Below, in pieces: positions 42,078 to 49,848 of a DNA stretch of 64,000 nucleotides; positions within the stretch are counted from its first letter, which is position 1, and every line of letters starts with the position of its first letter. This stretch comes from an uncultured Alistipes sp. (lineage in GTDB: Bacteria > Bacteroidota > Bacteroidia > Bacteroidales > Rikenellaceae): contig CANBCZ010000001.1 in NCBI GenBank assembly GCA_947367255.1, forward strand, positions 83,911-147,910. The letters are read 5' to 3'. The position numbers and the translations under genes are program-made. Below the pieces are notes generated by a model. It was not told the DNA's origin. It saw only the letters and a program-made list of their open reading frames with translations, and ran no database searches.

Positions 42078-42566
42078 CTACTTGAGTTTCTTGATTACAT
42101 CTATCAGCTCCTGCTCCGAGCCGGGAGTATATCCGGTGTGCGAGTATACCACCTTGCCGTTCTTGTCCACAACAAATACCTGCGGAGTGTACGACACATT
42201 CATTGCACGCATAAACTCCTGATTCTTGTCGAACAGTACGGTGAAGTCACTCCATCCGTGACCCTCTACCCATGCACGAGCCTGTGCAGAGAATCGGCTG
42301 TCGTCTGTAGATATCGCCACTACGCGGAAAGCAGCCTCGTCGAGCCAATCCGGCATAGCGTCGTTTATTGCATCGAGCTCGCGGATACAAGGCTTGCAGG
42401 TAACAGCCCAGAATGAGATAATCATCGGGGTCTTACCATCTACCAAAGATGCGGTATTTACAACCTCGCCCTTACGATTTTCAACCTTTACTGATGGCAA
42501 CTGTGCCTGAGCGAAAAAAGGAACAATAGCCAATGCCAGCATAATGGCAAACTTAATTTTACGCAT
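42078..42566 (-). CDS. Exported TlpA-like thioredoxin
   Basis: The ATG at 42566 begins the signal peptide (MRKIKFAIMLALAIVPFFAQAQ); the upstream frame is short and weak. The 162-residue protein has an AhpC/TSA-thioredoxin fold with active site Cys57/Cys60 (TCKPC), a cis-Pro in VSYTPQVFVV, and a full-length C-terminus. It is first in the operon with DUF6029, the triple Omp28 protein and two lipoproteins, driven by the TACCTTTG promoter upstream. Confidence 0.85.
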   Translation of the reverse strand: MRKIKFAIMLALAIVPFFAQAQLPSVKVENRKGEVVNTASLVDGKTPMIISFWAVTCKPCIRELDAINDAMPDWLDEAAFRVVAISTDDSRFSAQARAWVEGHGWSDFTVLFDKNQEFMRAMNVSYTPQVFVVDKNGKVVYSHTGYTPGSEQELIDVIKKLK

Positions 42567-42661
42567 AATTATCATATTTTTTTGCAAATTGCTACCTCGG
42601 AACCAACCTTCACTGTCAGATATCTATCAATCTTTAGATTGAGAAGTGACTTTTTATTTCG

Positions 42662-42669
42662 CAAAGGTA
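42662..42669 (-). promoter_or_regulatory. -7 box of the TlpA-Omp28 operon
   Basis: The minus strand reads TACCTTTG, 95 nt upstream of the ATG. The leader contains a TCAATCTTTAGATTGA hairpin (about 42627-42642). Confidence 0.65.
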
Positions 42670-42801
42670 TAACAATTTTGGTTAATAATGCATTGATAAT
42701 CAAAAAATAATTCACAGTTTTTTAACAATTTTAATAATCTTCTCTGCTGTGCGAAATCTATCGCCTCGGCAAAGTGGATAAAATCATTCTTCTGTGTAAT
42801 G

Positions 42802-42832
42802 TTTGTTTTCTGAAATAAAATGTCTATCTTCG
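42802..42832 (+). promoter_or_regulatory. Promoter of the ung operon
   Basis: TTTG at 42802-42805 and TATCTTCG at 42825-42832 (one mismatch to TAnnTTTG) with a 19-bp spacer. Confidence 0.6.
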
Positions 42833-42866
42833 TGTAAAATATAACGAAAATTGGAGGCAGAATATT

Positions 42867-43532
42867 ATGGTTGATGTGCGTATTGCGGAGGATTGGAAGG
42901 CTATCCTTGCCGAAGAGTTCTCAAAACCCTACTTCGAGCAACTCACAGAGTTTGTTCGTGCCGAGTATGCTGCCGGAGAGGTCTTTCCTAAGGGGAAGAA
43001 TATCTTCCGCGCATTCGATAAGTGTCCGTTCGATAAACTCAAGGTGGTAATTATCGGTCAGGACCCCTATCACGGTGTGGGTCAGGCAAATGGACTCTGC
43101 TTCTCGGTTGCCGAGGGTGTCCCTTTTCCGCCATCGTTGCAGAATATCTTCAAGGAGGTAGCCTCCGATACGGGTGCACCTATCCCTGCAAGCGGCGAGC
43201 TCGACCGCTGGGCAGAGCAGGGTGTGCTGCTGCTCAACGCAGTGCTTACCGTCCGCGCACATCAGGCGGCATCACACGCGGGTCGCGGCTGGGAGCAGTT
43301 CACCGACGCTGTCGTGCGTGCCATTGCCGAGCGAAAGAGCGGCGTTGTCTATATGCTCTGGGGTAGCTATGCACAGAAGAAGGGCTCTATTGCTGACCCT
43401 GTCAATAACTTGATTCTCAAGAGTGTACACCCGTCACCACTCTCATCATATCGAGGCTTTTTCGGCTGTCGTCACTTCTCGCAGGCAAATGCCTACCTGA
43501 AGAGCCTCGGAAAGTCGGAAATTGTCTGGTAG
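42867..43532 (+). CDS. ung: Uracil-DNA glycosylase, family 1
   Basis: The 221-residue enzyme removes uracil from DNA in base-excision repair. GQDPYHGVGQANGLCFSV carries the catalytic Asp66, and SVHPSPLSSYRGFFGCRHFSQAN carries the catalytic His and the leucine loop. GVLLLNAVLTV is also conserved. Full length. It starts an operon with a CBM9-like protein (1 nt later) and a kinase, an odd pairing for a DNA repair enzyme. Confidence 0.97.
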   Translation: MVDVRIAEDWKAILAEEFSKPYFEQLTEFVRAEYAAGEVFPKGKNIFRAFDKCPFDKLKVVIIGQDPYHGVGQANGLCFSVAEGVPFPPSLQNIFKEVASDTGAPIPASGELDRWAEQGVLLLNAVLTVRAHQAASHAGRGWEQFTDAVVRAIAERKSGVVYMLWGSYAQKKGSIADPVNNLILKSVHPSPLSSYRGFFGCRHFSQANAYLKSLGKSEIVW

Positions 43533-43533
43533 T

Positions 43534-44169
43534 ATGAATGTCCCTTATATTGCTGATATAGAACACCTTGCTGCGGACTCTCTGCGCCAAAAGCTGGCGT
43601 CGGAGGGGGCTGCATTTGCCGTTGGCTACAACAATTGGGCTGCGGACTACCCGTATACTCCGACAGTTATGGCATACTTGGCATACTCGAAGAGCTCCCT
43701 TGCCCTGCTCTTTTCTGTCGAGGAGAGCCACACAAAGGCTGTCGAGATGGAGGATAACGGACGAGTTTGGGAGGATAGCTGCGTGGAGTTTTTCGTGAAA
43801 AATCCTGCGGGCGAGGGGTACTATAACTTCGAACTCAACGCCATAGGCACTCTGCTTGCAGCATACCGCACCTCTCGAGAGTGCGCCGATCACTTCACAG
43901 CAGAGCAACTTGCTCAGATTGCCCGCTACACCTCTTTCGACCACGCGCCGATAGATATCTGTGGCGATAACCGCTGGTGGGCGGCAGAGCTGATACCGTT
44001 TTCGCTTCTCGGACTCTCTGCGGCGCCTGCAAAACTTGCCGTAAACCTCTATAAATGTGGCGATAAGCTTGCACAACCGCACTTTTTGAGTTGGTCGCCT
44101 ATAACGCTTGATAAACCAAATTTTCACTGTCCCGAATTTTTCGGGGAGATAACCTTTTGTAATGAATAA
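43534..44169 (+). CDS. CBM9-like carbohydrate-binding protein (no signal peptide)
   Basis: The ATG at 43534, 1 nt after the ung stop, gives 211 residues. The sequence has the family-9-like beta-sandwich pattern: SLALLFSVEESHTKAVEMEDNGRVWEDSCVEFFV in the middle and LSWSPITLDKPNFHCPEFFGEITF at the end. There is no signal peptide, so it is cytosolic or moonlights as an enzyme subunit. The C-terminal LSWSP..PNFH is a strong family marker. It overlaps the kinase gene by 8 nt, so the two are coupled. Confidence 0.82.
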   Translation: MNVPYIADIEHLAADSLRQKLASEGAAFAVGYNNWAADYPYTPTVMAYLAYSKSSLALLFSVEESHTKAVEMEDNGRVWEDSCVEFFVKNPAGEGYYNFELNAIGTLLAAYRTSRECADHFTAEQLAQIARYTSFDHAPIDICGDNRWWAAELIPFSLLGLSAAPAKLAVNLYKCGDKLAQPHFLSWSPITLDKPNFHCPEFFGEITFCNE

Positions 44170-45238
44170 CGAAAAACTTTTTGAGATTGCCTCGCTCTTC
44201 GCCTTTGAGGGAGATGTTGTGAGCATAACCCCTCTGGGCGAGGGATTTATCAACGATACCTATGTCGTTACCACTGCGGGTGACAGCCCGAACTATATCC
44301 TGCAACGCAAAAACCACTATGTCTTCCCCAATGTGCCGGCTATGATGGGTAATATCGTCGCCGTCTCGGAGCATATCAAACGCAAGGTTGCCGACCCTAT
44401 GCGTCAGGCGCTCACCGTCACTCTTACCCGCAGCGGAGAGCTCTGCGCCGAGGTGGATGGTAACTTCTGGGCTGCTTGCCTATTTATCTCGGGCTCAAAG
44501 TGTTACGACCGCGCAGATAGCACTAAGCTGGCTCGTCAGGGCGGAGCAGGTATCGGTCGTTTCCAATCGCTCCTTGCCGACTTCGACCAGCCGCTGCACG
44601 AGACCATCAAGGGCTTTCATAATATCCGCCACCGCTTCGAGCAGTGGGACGCCTCTGTGGCTGCTGACGCTGCAGGTCGCGTGGCAGAACTTGCTGAGGA
44701 GATTGAGTGGATCGCTTCACGCCGCGAGAAGATGCTCGGGTTCTGGAGCCTTGTCGAGGATGGTACAATCCCTACCCGCGTCACCCATAACGATACGAAA
44801 ATCAGCAATATACTCTTTGACCAGACCACCGATGATGTGCTCTGTGCCATAGACCTCGATACCGTTATGAACTCCACCTCGCTCAATGACTTCGGAGACG
44901 CCATCCGCTCATATACCAATACCGGCGCCGAGGATGACCGCGACTTGAGCCGTGTCTCTATGAACCTCGATATGTTCCGCGCCTATGCCGAGGGCTTCCT
45001 CTCCGAGCGCAAATCTACCATGACCGCCTCTGAGCTCGAGTGGCTCGCCTTCTCCGGTATATACATCACCTACGAGCAGGTTCTGCGCTTCCTTATGGAC
45101 TACATCGATGGTGATAAATACTACAAAATCGCCTATCCCGACCATAACCTTGTCCGTGCTCGTGCGCAGTATAAGTTGTTGCAGAGTATGGAGGAGCAAT
45201 ATTCCCAAATGCAATCCATCATCTGTAATTTATCGTGA
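44162..45238 (+). CDS. Aminoglycoside-phosphotransferase-fold sugar kinase, NahK-like
   Basis: The 358-residue protein has the APH/choline kinase fold: LGEGFINDTYVVTT (nucleotide loop), the catalytic RVTHNDTKISNILFD at about 218-232, and the metal-binding IDLDTVMNSTSLNDFGDAIRS. The HNDxKxxNxLFD loop and the DLDT motif match N-acetylhexosamine 1-kinases (NahK) that phosphorylate GlcNAc/GalNAc at C1. A sugar kinase role fits the CBM9-like neighbour; the exact sugar is not known. The final codons TTA-TCG-TGA are part of an F1 element. Confidence 0.8.
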   Translation: MNNEKLFEIASLFAFEGDVVSITPLGEGFINDTYVVTTAGDSPNYILQRKNHYVFPNVPAMMGNIVAVSEHIKRKVADPMRQALTVTLTRSGELCAEVDGNFWAACLFISGSKCYDRADSTKLARQGGAGIGRFQSLLADFDQPLHETIKGFHNIRHRFEQWDASVAADAAGRVAELAEEIEWIASRREKMLGFWSLVEDGTIPTRVTHNDTKISNILFDQTTDDVLCAIDLDTVMNSTSLNDFGDAIRSYTNTGAEDDRDLSRVSMNLDMFRAYAEGFLSERKSTMTASELEWLAFSGIYITYEQVLRFLMDYIDGDKYYKIAYPDHNLVRARAQYKLLQSMEEQYSQMQSIICNLS

Positions 45239-45352
45239 AAAGGCAGCATTAGCTTCCGCTAGCTAAAACTCCAGCAAAGGGCAGTACGCTTTAGTACAGC
45301 CCTTCGCTGTCTTTTTACCCGAGCGTTGCTACTACTACCTTTTGACGATAAA
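45229..45352 (+). repeat. F1 palindromic element, copy 8 (supplies the kinase stop codon)
   Basis: The ends are TTTATCGTGAAAAGG and CCTTTTGACGATAAA. The central stem is CAGCAAAGGGC/GCCCTTCGCTG with apex GTACGCTTTAGTAC. The TGA at 45236-45238 is the stop codon of the upstream gene. A fragment AACTCTGACGATAAAATG follows at about 45379-45396. Confidence 0.9.
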
Positions 45353-45442
45353 TTGGTGCACAGATTATTCGGTGTGCAAACTCTGACGATAAAATGCTGC
45401 AAAATAACCACTTAACGCAGAAATTACCTCTCCTGTATGCGT

Positions 45443-45475
45443 TAAAAAAGTAAGGCTGTCCATTTGGACAGCCTT
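45443..45475 (-). terminator. Intrinsic terminator of rpmE
   Basis: AAGGCTGTCC-AAAT-GGACAGCCTT on the minus strand is a 10-bp perfect stem, followed by ACTTTTTT. Confidence 0.92.
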
Positions 45476-45497
45476 AACCTTTCCGAGAACAGTAATC

Positions 45498-45761
45498 TTA
45501 CTTGTTCTTCTTATCGTAGCGCTTTGCGTAACGGCTCATAAACTTATCGACGCGACCAGCGGTATCAACCAACTTAATCTTACCAGTATAGAACGGGTGA
45601 GAAGTGTTGGAGATTTCCATCTTATACACGGGATAGGTTTCGCCGTTCACCTCGATGGTCTCCTTTGTCGAAACGGCGGACCTGCACAAAAACACGTGGT
45701 CGTTAGACATATCCTTAAACGCCACTAAACGATAATTCTCCGGATGAATTCCCTTTTTCAT
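45498..45761 (-). CDS. rpmE: 50S ribosomal protein L31, type B
   Basis: The 87-residue protein is the longer type B L31 (MKKGIHPENYRLVAFKDMSND..). It has a single Cys and so lacks the CxxC pairs of the zinc-binding type. It ends in the usual basic tail (FMSRYAKRYDKKNK). It has its own promoter and terminator. Confidence 0.95.
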   Translation of the reverse strand: MKKGIHPENYRLVAFKDMSNDHVFLCRSAVSTKETIEVNGETYPVYKMEISNTSHPFYTGKIKLVDTAGRVDKFMSRYAKRYDKKNK

Positions 45762-45798
45762 CTTTCTTGTGTTTTTTAATTAAGTACTTAATGCGGCG

Positions 45799-45829
45799 CA
45801 AAGGTAGTGAAAATATCTCAATTAGCAAA
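45799..45829 (-). promoter_or_regulatory. Promoter of rpmE
   Basis: On the minus strand TTTG (45826-45829) and TACCTTTG (45799-45806) are 19 bp apart. The -33 element lies within the last codons of the upstream DUF2752 gene. Confidence 0.8.
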
Positions 45830-46223
45830 TATTTTCGCATATTTTTTGCCACCACGCCGTATTGCGGAGTATCCACCAGATAAAAAATAGGGCTATATAT
45901 CCGTATACAGCATATCTGTGTTGTACAATAGAGCGCAAACTATCAATATATCTGCCCCTTACAAATGTTGTCAGCACGACTAATAGGAAGTAGGGCATAA
46001 CCAGCGCCACAAACGGATTTAACCAAAAAGCCCTCTGAAAATCTCCGTTCAGCGCAGAGTGTGCTGCCCTCTGAATACCGCACGACGGACACTCATATCC
46101 CGTCAGCAGAAGAAACGGACACTTTGGCGCAAAGTGCGAGAATGTCGGGTCAAAGTGCTTGTATAACAGTACAATACCGACTGCTGCCACAGCGGCAATA
46201 GTCACTATTGCTACACGTTTCAT
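45822..46223 (-). CDS. DUF2752 membrane protein
   Basis: The 133-residue protein has three membrane segments (about 5-22, 65-88, 105-122). The DUF2752 signature TGYECPSCGIQRA lies after the first. The CPxCGxxRA motif suggests a redox- or metal-related site. It begins 1 nt after the stop of a CD225/dispanin gene, and these two families are often neighbours in Bacteroidetes. Function unknown. Confidence 0.85.
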   Translation of the reverse strand: MKRVAIVTIAAVAAVGIVLLYKHFDPTFSHFAPKCPFLLLTGYECPSCGIQRAAHSALNGDFQRAFWLNPFVALVMPYFLLVVLTTFVRGRYIDSLRSIVQHRYAVYGYIALFFIWWILRNTAWWQKICENIC

Positions 46224-46224
46224 A

Positions 46225-46503
46225 CTATAACTCCGATAATCCGATACCTAAAGCCACCAATCCGCCGAAGAAGAGCAGATATATAAACACTCCGGCAATG
46301 CAGAGACCCATTCCTATCAGTGCCCACTTCTTAGCATCTTCAGATGCTTGTACAGCCTCATCATATTTCTCTGCTGCCCAATAACTATTTACCTGTGTCG
46401 AGCGGACAATCGACACAATACCGAGGGGCATACAGCAACATAGAGTCGTAAGAATCGCCAGCACAAGGTGGTCGTTCGGTCTCTGTGGGGGTGTAGTTGT
46501 CAT
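46225..46503 (-). CDS. CD225/dispanin family membrane protein
   Basis: The 92-residue protein has a Pro-rich N-terminus, a re-entrant/membrane helix LAILTTLCCCMPLGIVSIVRSTQVNSYW (the CD225 block, about 14-42) and a second membrane segment (about 62-85). The family includes the vertebrate IFITM proteins; the role of the bacterial members is not established. It is co-transcribed with DUF2752. Confidence 0.85.
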   Translation of the reverse strand: MTTTPPQRPNDHLVLAILTTLCCCMPLGIVSIVRSTQVNSYWAAEKYDEAVQASEDAKKWALIGMGLCIAGVFIYLLFFGGLVALGIGLSEL

Positions 46504-46526
46504 ATCTTCTATTTTTTAGTATACCG

Positions 46527-46534
46527 CAAATATA
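46527..46534 (-). promoter_or_regulatory. -7 box of the CD225-DUF2752 pair
   Basis: The minus strand reads TATATTTG, 23 nt upstream of the CD225 start. It lies only 3 nt beyond the terminator of the preceding gene. Confidence 0.6.
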
Positions 46535-46536
46535 AC

Positions 46537-46562
46537 AAAAAATCGGACAATATCCGATTTTA
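46537..46562 (-). terminator. Terminator overlapping the stop codon of the GlsB-like gene
   Basis: AAATCGGA-TATTG-TCCGATTT on the minus strand is followed by TTTTG. The first bases include the stop codon (46560-46562). Confidence 0.8.
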
Positions 46563-46808
46563 GCCGTTATTTGTTCGTTTTGCCACTATCGCAACGAGTA
46601 TCAGCAGTACCACTGCACCTATTGCCGAGGAGAGTACAATGCCCCACACTCCAAGTCCGTCGTGGCTGAACATCTGCGCAATCCAACTTCCCAACAGCGC
46701 CCCGACAAGTCCGACAATAAGGTTGGCTATAAGTCCGTAACCGCCACCTTTAACAGCTGCATTTGCGACAAATCCCGCAATCAATCCGATAATAAAACTC
46801 CAAAGCAT
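46560..46808 (-). CDS. GlsB/YeaQ/YmgE-type small membrane protein
   Basis: The ATG at 46808 (MLWSFIIGLIAGFVANAAVKGGGYG) is preferred; the frame continues 30 nt upstream with little reason to be translated. The 82-residue protein has three membrane segments and the glycine-rich GLIANLIVGLVGALLGSWIA pattern of the transglycosylase-associated (GlsB/YeaQ) family, linked to general stress in other bacteria. Confidence 0.88.
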   Translation of the reverse strand: MLWSFIIGLIAGFVANAAVKGGGYGLIANLIVGLVGALLGSWIAQMFSHDGLGVWGIVLSSAIGAVVLLILVAIVAKRTNNG

Positions 46809-46877
46809 AATGTAAAATTTATGACTTGTAACAATCAAACTTTACGCCAAAAGATGGACAATTTACCGAATAATGCT

Positions 46878-46885
46878 TAACTTTG
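46878..46885 (+). promoter_or_regulatory. -7 box 4 nt before the ATG of the DUF3575 gene
   Basis: TAACTTTG ends only 4 nt before the ATG at 46890, so transcription should start at or next to the start codon. Confidence 0.6.
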
Positions 46886-46889
46886 TAGT

Positions 46890-47510
46890 ATGAAACGACT
46901 ACTTTTGATACTTGTTGCCTCGCTGACCTTTGCGCTCCCTTCGGCTACGGCTCAGATATACGCCAAGCTGAACGCCCTCTACGCAGTTGTGGGTGTTGTA
47001 AACCCGCAGGTGGAGGCAGTGGTGGCTCCGCACTCTACGATTGCTGTCGATGCCACCTTCTCGCCGTGGCGCAGTGTGGGTGGTCGTCATCTCTTCTTCG
47101 GGATGTTCAATGGCGAGTACCGCTACTACTTCAAGGGTGCAACAAATGGCTTCTATGCAGCATTTAATGCGGGCGGTATGGGCTTCGATATCCATAAACC
47201 ACAGCTCTTTAAAGATGGTAAATTTCTCTCCTTCCCCGATAAATATGGCAAAGGTTTCGGACTTATTGTCGGTCTCTGCGCGGGCTATCAGTACCACTTT
47301 GCCGAGCGCTGGACGCTCGATGCTTTTCTTGGCGTGGGCTTTTTGCGCTCGTGGTATAATGGCTACAACCCTGACGGCTCTGTAATTATGCATCCGCAGG
47401 GTCACGAGGATTATCTCCACCCCGATCCGTTCAATGGTTCGAGCGAGATTATGCCATTCAAGGCGGGCCTTTCGATCGGCTACCGCATCTTTAACCCCAA
47501 ACGCTTGTAG
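46890..47510 (+). CDS. DUF3575 outer-membrane protein
   Basis: The 206-residue protein has a signal peptide (1-21). It shows the DUF3575 pattern: IYAKLNALYAVVGVVNPQVEAVV and TFSPWRSVGG, then strands such as HLFFGMFNGEYRYYFKG and GYQYHFAERWTLDAFLGVG. It ends in the terminal strand SIGYRIFNP with KRL after it. Probably a small outer-membrane barrel, a class often linked to fimbriae. Its 3' end overlaps the convergent sulfotransferase gene by 31 bp. Confidence 0.8.
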   Translation: MKRLLLILVASLTFALPSATAQIYAKLNALYAVVGVVNPQVEAVVAPHSTIAVDATFSPWRSVGGRHLFFGMFNGEYRYYFKGATNGFYAAFNAGGMGFDIHKPQLFKDGKFLSFPDKYGKGFGLIVGLCAGYQYHFAERWTLDAFLGVGFLRSWYNGYNPDGSVIMHPQGHEDYLHPDPFNGSSEIMPFKAGLSIGYRIFNPKRL

Positions 47511-48430
47511 ATCATCTCTACGCAACTCTGCGGGTGCGATGTAAGATGCTCAAACGACACCTCGCATAGCGAGCCTTCGGGGATTAAAATCCTATCCTGC
47601 TCATACTTGTCGATAACTGCGTCGTAAGTCTTAACTATCTCGTAGTCAAGTTGTTGTGTTGATATATTTTGTAGCGCAACGGCATCTGTCGTCTGTCGGA
47701 AAAACTCCTTTGTCGAGCGCAATACATCCCCCTTGTTGCGGAAGATATAGATAAACTTCGCATCGGGGAACATACTTAATAATATAGGTATCCGCGCCGT
47801 ATGTGGTGGATTTTTCGATAGAAAATGGCTCTTACCTTGACAGTGTAGTGCCGTTCTGATAACCCGTTTCGTGGCACTGCAAAAGTCGCCGATATCCTGT
47901 TCCGAAGAGCCGTTGAAGAGGAGATATTTCTCGCGATACAGCCCCATAAGTTGCGGAAAAATCAACGCGTGATAGTAGGCTGCGTGGGTCATATTGGCAA
48001 TGGCAAACTCCTCCTCTTGCGGCTGCGATATGCTCAGCACAGCCTTGTCCTTCGGTCGTGAGGTCGGCATTACAAGTGCCGCAATGTGGCTCATAATGCC
48101 CCTGCCCCGCAACATCAGGTGGGGGAATACGGTCTGATAGGTTGTGCAGTACCCAAACTGCATATCGCGACTGAGCAGGTTGTGGGCAAATGTCGTTCCG
48201 CTGCGCCAGTGCCCGATGATAAATATCGGAGCTTTAATCTCTTGAGTATTAAGGTGTTGATATGCGCTGTCGTTGAGTCTGTAGAGCGGAGAGAGGAGCC
48301 GCTGACAGAGCTTTGTTGCCCTAAATTTCTCTACCTTGTCTATGTTGATACCCTCGGTTACGCAGTCGAAAGTTTTGCTGTCGGCACCGATAAGTGTCGT
48401 TACGGGGAGGTTGTCAAACGAGAACGGCAT
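47480..48430 (-). CDS. PAPS-dependent sulfotransferase
   Basis: The ATG at 48430 overlaps the cysN stop by one base (TGATG) and gives 316 residues. The 5'-phosphosulfate-binding loop is IIGHWRSGTTFAHNLL (Gly73-Thr79 region), and the 3'-phosphate-binding segment is FIYIFRNKGDVLRSTKEFF. PAPS is made by the three genes upstream in the same operon. The genetic link to cysDNC without a PAPS reductase suggests sulfation of a product rather than cysteine synthesis. A gut Bacteroides locus of this kind has been linked to sulfation of sterols or steroids; the substrate here is unknown. Confidence 0.87.
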   Translation of the reverse strand: MPFSFDNLPVTTLIGADSKTFDCVTEGINIDKVEKFRATKLCQRLLSPLYRLNDSAYQHLNTQEIKAPIFIIGHWRSGTTFAHNLLSRDMQFGYCTTYQTVFPHLMLRGRGIMSHIAALVMPTSRPKDKAVLSISQPQEEEFAIANMTHAAYYHALIFPQLMGLYREKYLLFNGSSEQDIGDFCSATKRVIRTALHCQGKSHFLSKNPPHTARIPILLSMFPDAKFIYIFRNKGDVLRSTKEFFRQTTDAVALQNISTQQLDYEIVKTYDAVIDKYEQDRILIPEGSLCEVSFEHLTSHPQSCVEMIYKRLGLKMR

Positions 48431-49848
48431 CACTCTGTGCAGTTTATTGTCACCCCCGTTCGGCTCTCTACAATCTTGCAGAAGCTGTTTAGCAGCTCCA
48501 TATTCTGAATGGCTATGCCGTGTCTGGAGAGCGATATGTTTATCACACTATTGCCGTCAGTCGTACTCTCTGCCTCTGCACCCGTTATAATTCCCGCCGC
48601 CGAGGTGAAGTTTGTCAGTGGGTCGATAATTATAAAGGCTCCGGTGCCCTTGTTGTCGCTGTAACTATCGCATACAAGCGGCGATGAGCAGAGTATCTCT
48701 ACTGCCGCTATCTGATTGAGTGATAGCGTATTGCACTCTAACTTGTTTCCTGTGTTTATATCGAGCAGATAGGGTATAGCCCTTACTGTTGCCCGTACGG
48801 TGAGGGTCCCCTGCTTGAGGTAGTAGAGCTTCTCTCTATCCATCGGCTCCTCGTCCATCCATACGACAATGGCGGATATCTTCTGCCCCATAGCCGGTCT
48901 GTGCTGCTCGCTGCGCACAATCATATCGCCCCGCGAGATATCTATCTGGTCGTCAAGCACAATTGTTACCGATTGCGGAGCAAATGCGTATGTCGATCGA
49001 ATAGTCCCCGTAATAATCTGCGCCACCTGCGAGCTCTTTCCCGATGGCAGAACAGTTATCTTGTCGCCCACGCGGATTGTTCCCGAGGCTATCCTTCCGG
49101 CAAATCCTCTAAAATCCTGATTTGGTCGGATAACATACTGCACCGGCATACGAAATGGAGCAGATACCCCACTGCTGCATATCGGGGTACTCTCCAATAT
49201 CTCCAATAGTGTCGGTCCATTGTACCACGGCATACTCTGCGAACGATTGACCACATTGTCGCCACATAGCGCCGATATAGGGACAATCTTCAGCGAGGCA
49301 AACGAAAATCCCTGCTCCGTCGCCCATGCCGTATACTGCTTGGCAATGCTGTTGAACTGCTCTGCACTGTATCCTATGCTGTCCATCTTGTTTATCGCCA
49401 GCACAATGTGCTCTATCCCGAGCATATCTATAATGTGGCTGTGTCGTCGAGTCTGGGTGGTTATCCCCTGCCGTGCATCTACAAGGACAATGGCAAGGTC
49501 GGCTGTCGAACCACCCGTAACCATATTGCGCGTGTACTGCTCGTGTCCGGGGGTGTCGGCAATTATAAACTTGCGTTGTGCTGTGGCAAAGTATCGGTAT
49601 GCCACATCTATCGTAATCCCCTGCTCGCGCTCCGCCTTGAGACCATCACAGAGTAGGGCATAGTCCGTGCCGCCACAGCTGCCTCTTCTGCTCTCTTGGC
49701 TCAGTGCCTGCAGCTGATCCTCATATACCTGCTTGCTGTCAAAGAGCAGACGCCCGATAAGGGTGCTCTTCCCATCATCCACACTGCCGGCAGTCAGCAG
49801 TCGCAGCATATCCTTGCGCTCATCTTGCGCCAAAAAATCCTCAATCAT
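48430..49848 (-). CDS. cysN: Sulfate adenylyltransferase large subunit
   Basis: The 472-residue EF-Tu-like GTPase of ATP sulfurylase has the P-loop GSVDDGKST (21-29), DTPGHEQYTRNM (about 98), and the NKMD specificity motif. GTP hydrolysis drives the reaction ATP + sulfate to APS. The start overlaps the cysD stop by one base (TGATG). Domain length is normal with no fused CysC. Confidence 0.95.
   Translation of the reverse strand: MIEDFLAQDERKDMLRLLTAGSVDDGKSTLIGRLLFDSKQVYEDQLQALSQESRRGSCGGTDYALLCDGLKAEREQGITIDVAYRYFATAQRKFIIADTPGHEQYTRNMVTGGSTADLAIVLVDARQGITTQTRRHSHIIDMLGIEHIVLAINKMDSIGYSAEQFNSIAKQYTAWATEQGFSFASLKIVPISALCGDNVVNRSQSMPWYNGPTLLEILESTPICSSGVSAPFRMPVQYVIRPNQDFRGFAGRIASGTIRVGDKITVLPSGKSSQVAQIITGTIRSTYAFAPQSVTIVLDDQIDISRGDMIVRSEQHRPAMGQKISAIVVWMDEEPMDREKLYYLKQGTLTVRATVRAIPYLLDINTGNKLECNTLSLNQIAAVEILCSSPLVCDSYSDNKGTGAFIIIDPLTNFTSAAGIITGAEAESTTDGNSVINISLSRHGIAIQNMELLNSFCKIVESRTGVTINCTE

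Noticed and set aside
45229..45352. F1 as integron attC sites
   Set aside because: The ends do not match RYYYAAC/GTTRRRY core sites, and no cassette array or IntI-like gene is present.
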